DNA of 64,000 nucleotides from Oscillospiraceae bacterium (GTDB lineage: Bacteria > Bacillota > Clostridia > Oscillospirales > Acutalibacteraceae): assembly GCA_015065765.1 (NCBI GenBank), contig SVPP01000001.1:186001-250000 (forward strand). The letters run 5' to 3'. The notes under the pieces are model-generated. The model ran no database searches, was not told the origin of the DNA, and saw only the letters and a program-made list of their open reading frames with translations. Of the stretch, positions 62,886 through 64,000 are shown one piece after another. Every line of letters begins with the position of its first letter. Position 1 is the stretch's first letter. The position numbers and the translations under genes are program-made.

Positions 62886-64000
62886 TCTTTTCTTTTTTGT
62901 TTTTACTTTGTCTTTCGGTTTTCTGAAAGACTTTTCTTTCTTCTGCTTGAAAGATTTATCTTTTCCTTGCTTTGCTCTTTCTTTGCCGAAAGTCTTTTGT
63001 TGTTTTTCAGGTTTTACTGATTTTTTCTTCTCATTGAAGACGCCTGTTTCAACAACATGACCGTTGATTTTACAACCAATCATTTTCAGAATAATTTCAT
63101 CTGCTTTATCCTTAGGAATGCCAACAATCGTGCGGTCATCATAAATTTCAATTTTACCGATCTCTTTGCCCGAAATGCCCGTTCTGTCAGCAATAGCACA
63201 CATAATATGATTCGGAGCAACACGTCTGTTTCTGCCGATTGAAATAATAATCTTACAGAAATCCTTATCGTCTCCCCTTTTCTTTCTTCCGAATGATTCA
63301 AGAGAAGTAATCTGCTCCATCTTGTCACCCATGATAATCTGCAAAAGCTTTGCACTTAAATCATAAAGAGATATGCCCTCGCTGAGAAGTTCATTTAAAA
63401 GCTTGTTATATCTTTCATCAACATTGATATCAAGCTGTTCCTTGAGTGATGCAAGTTCTCTTTCCGCAAGCTTATTTCTCAGGTCATCTGTGCTTGGTAA
63501 GTCAAGCTGTTCAATTTCAGACTTTGTACTGCGTGCGATATCTTTAATTGCCATAATCTGACGTCTGCCGCTGCAGATTGTCACTGCACTGCCTTCCTTA
63601 CCTGCTCTGCCTGTACGACCGATTCTATGAACATAGTATTCTCTGTTCTGAGGGATATCGTAGTTAAAAACAAAATCAATGTCACTGACATCAATACCTC
63701 TTGCTGCAACGTCCGTCGCAATAAGAATATTACTGAGTCCACCTTTGAATGAATCCATTACCCTCGTACGGGATGACTGCTGCATGTCGCCGTGAAGACC
63801 TTCGGAATTGAAACCATTTTCTTTCAGATATTTGCCTAAGTCCTCAACCATAACCTTTGTGTTACAGAAAATCATAGCTCTTTTCGGTGAAAAATAACGA
63901 AGGAGCATGTTAAGTGCATCCATCTTTTTACCCATGGGAACTTCGATAAAGCTTTGCTTTATATGTTCAACAGTCATGCTCTGTGACTGAATTTCAATCA
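62883..64000 (-). CDS. DEAD-box RNA helicase, DbpA type, C-terminal part (cut by window edge)
   Basis: At least 372 residues, continuing beyond the window. The second RecA domain shows IEVPMGKKMDALNMLL, AMIFCNTK, TDVAARGIDVSD and HRIGRTGRAGKEG. Next come a coiled region and a DbpA-type RNA-binding domain (about 260-335), then a very basic tail rich in Lys/Phe. Such helicases act in ribosome assembly or cold adaptation. The true start lies outside; the ATG at 63977 is internal. Confidence 0.92.
   Translation of the reverse strand, partial: IEIQSQSMTVEHIKQSFIEVPMGKKMDALNMLLRYFSPKRAMIFCNTKVMVEDLGKYLKENGFNSEGLHGDMQQSSRTRVMDSFKGGLSNILIATDVAARGIDVSDIDFVFNYDIPQNREYYVHRIGRTGRAGKEGSAVTICSGRRQIMAIKDIARSTKSEIEQLDLPSTDDLRNKLAERELASLKEQLDINVDERYNKLLNELLSEGISLYDLSAKLLQIIMGDKMEQITSLESFGRKKRGDDKDFCKIIISIGRNRRVAPNHIMCAIADRTGISGKEIGKIEIYDDRTIVGIPKDKADEIILKMIGCKINGHVVETGVFNEKKKSVKPEKQQKTFGKERAKQGKDKSFKQKKEKSFRKPKDKVKTKKKR

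Noticed and set aside
1-64000. CRISPR arrays, insertion sequences, prophage
   Set aside because: No regular direct repeats with spacers, transposase or phage genes were found.

Overview
The window looks like a chromosomal stretch from a low-GC, endospore-forming Firmicute of the class Clostridia. The evidence is a complete eight-gene spoIIIA operon, a GerA-type germination protein, clostridial-style operons with Shine-Dalgarno sites near AGGAGG, and many TTGAnn-17-TATAAT promoters. A dockerin-bearing exported protein, a GH36 alpha-galactosidase and a PQTG/sortase B pair point toward a gut or rumen Ruminococcaceae/Oscillospiraceae-type bacterium. That placement is inference; no rRNA gene is present. 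Most genes lie on the minus strand. I see no prophage, insertion sequence or CRISPR array.

Layout. (1) 1-1831: a cell-surface group with a partial LCP-like protein, a class B sortase and a PQTG-type surface protein. (2) 1923-9656: lipoprotein cyclophilin, GH36 alpha-galactosidase, DUF1846 protein, tRNA-Val(GAC), a glutaminase-A-like protein, an alpha/beta hydrolase and a YgjV-like membrane protein. (3) 9786-11549: an unrecognised exported protein behind a strong promoter. (4) 11822-18127: a minus-strand operon of two M42 aminopeptidases, a GNAT acetyltransferase, a methionine-gamma-lyase-like enzyme, a DUF2461 protein and a phosphohexomutase. (5) 18231-22566: an exported polysaccharide deacetylase and a likely spore-related group (GerA-type protein, protein with three PG-binding domains, and a small beta-domain protein). 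(6) 22660-37364: the conserved clostridial backbone spoIIIAA-AH, asp23, nusB, Kae1-like, xseA, xseB, ispA, dxs, tlyA, nadK, argR, recN, then DUF896. The spoIVB and spo0A genes that often follow recN are not here.

(7) 37501-43609: a YfhO membrane protein, a two-component system and a lysophospholipase-like hydrolase. (8) 43771-49063: a 1401-residue exported FIVAR/dockerin protein and a membrane-anchored protein. (9) 49118-52743: cdaA-cdaR (c-di-AMP synthesis and its regulator) and a cysteine-desulfurase-like enzyme with a DUF3343 putative Se/S carrier. (10) 52798-60445: an alaS T-box leader followed by alaS, HIT, comEC, holA, rnmV and ispF in tight succession. (11) 60620-62844: a small membrane protein, a TetR regulator and a secreted lipase. 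(12) 62883-64000: the C-terminal part of a DbpA-type DEAD-box helicase, cut by the window edge.

The main themes are sporulation, isoprenoid precursor supply (dxs, ispA and ispF in two operons), DNA repair and replication (recN, xseAB, holA), and display or secretion of surface proteins. The observations most worth checking are a ComEC whose beta-lactamase-like domain has lost its metal motif, the sortase B/PQTG mini-locus, the dockerin/FIVAR protein, the strongly promoted exported protein, a hairpin covering the ribosome-binding site of the DUF3343-desulfurase pair, and a Kae1-like paralog in the nusB operon.
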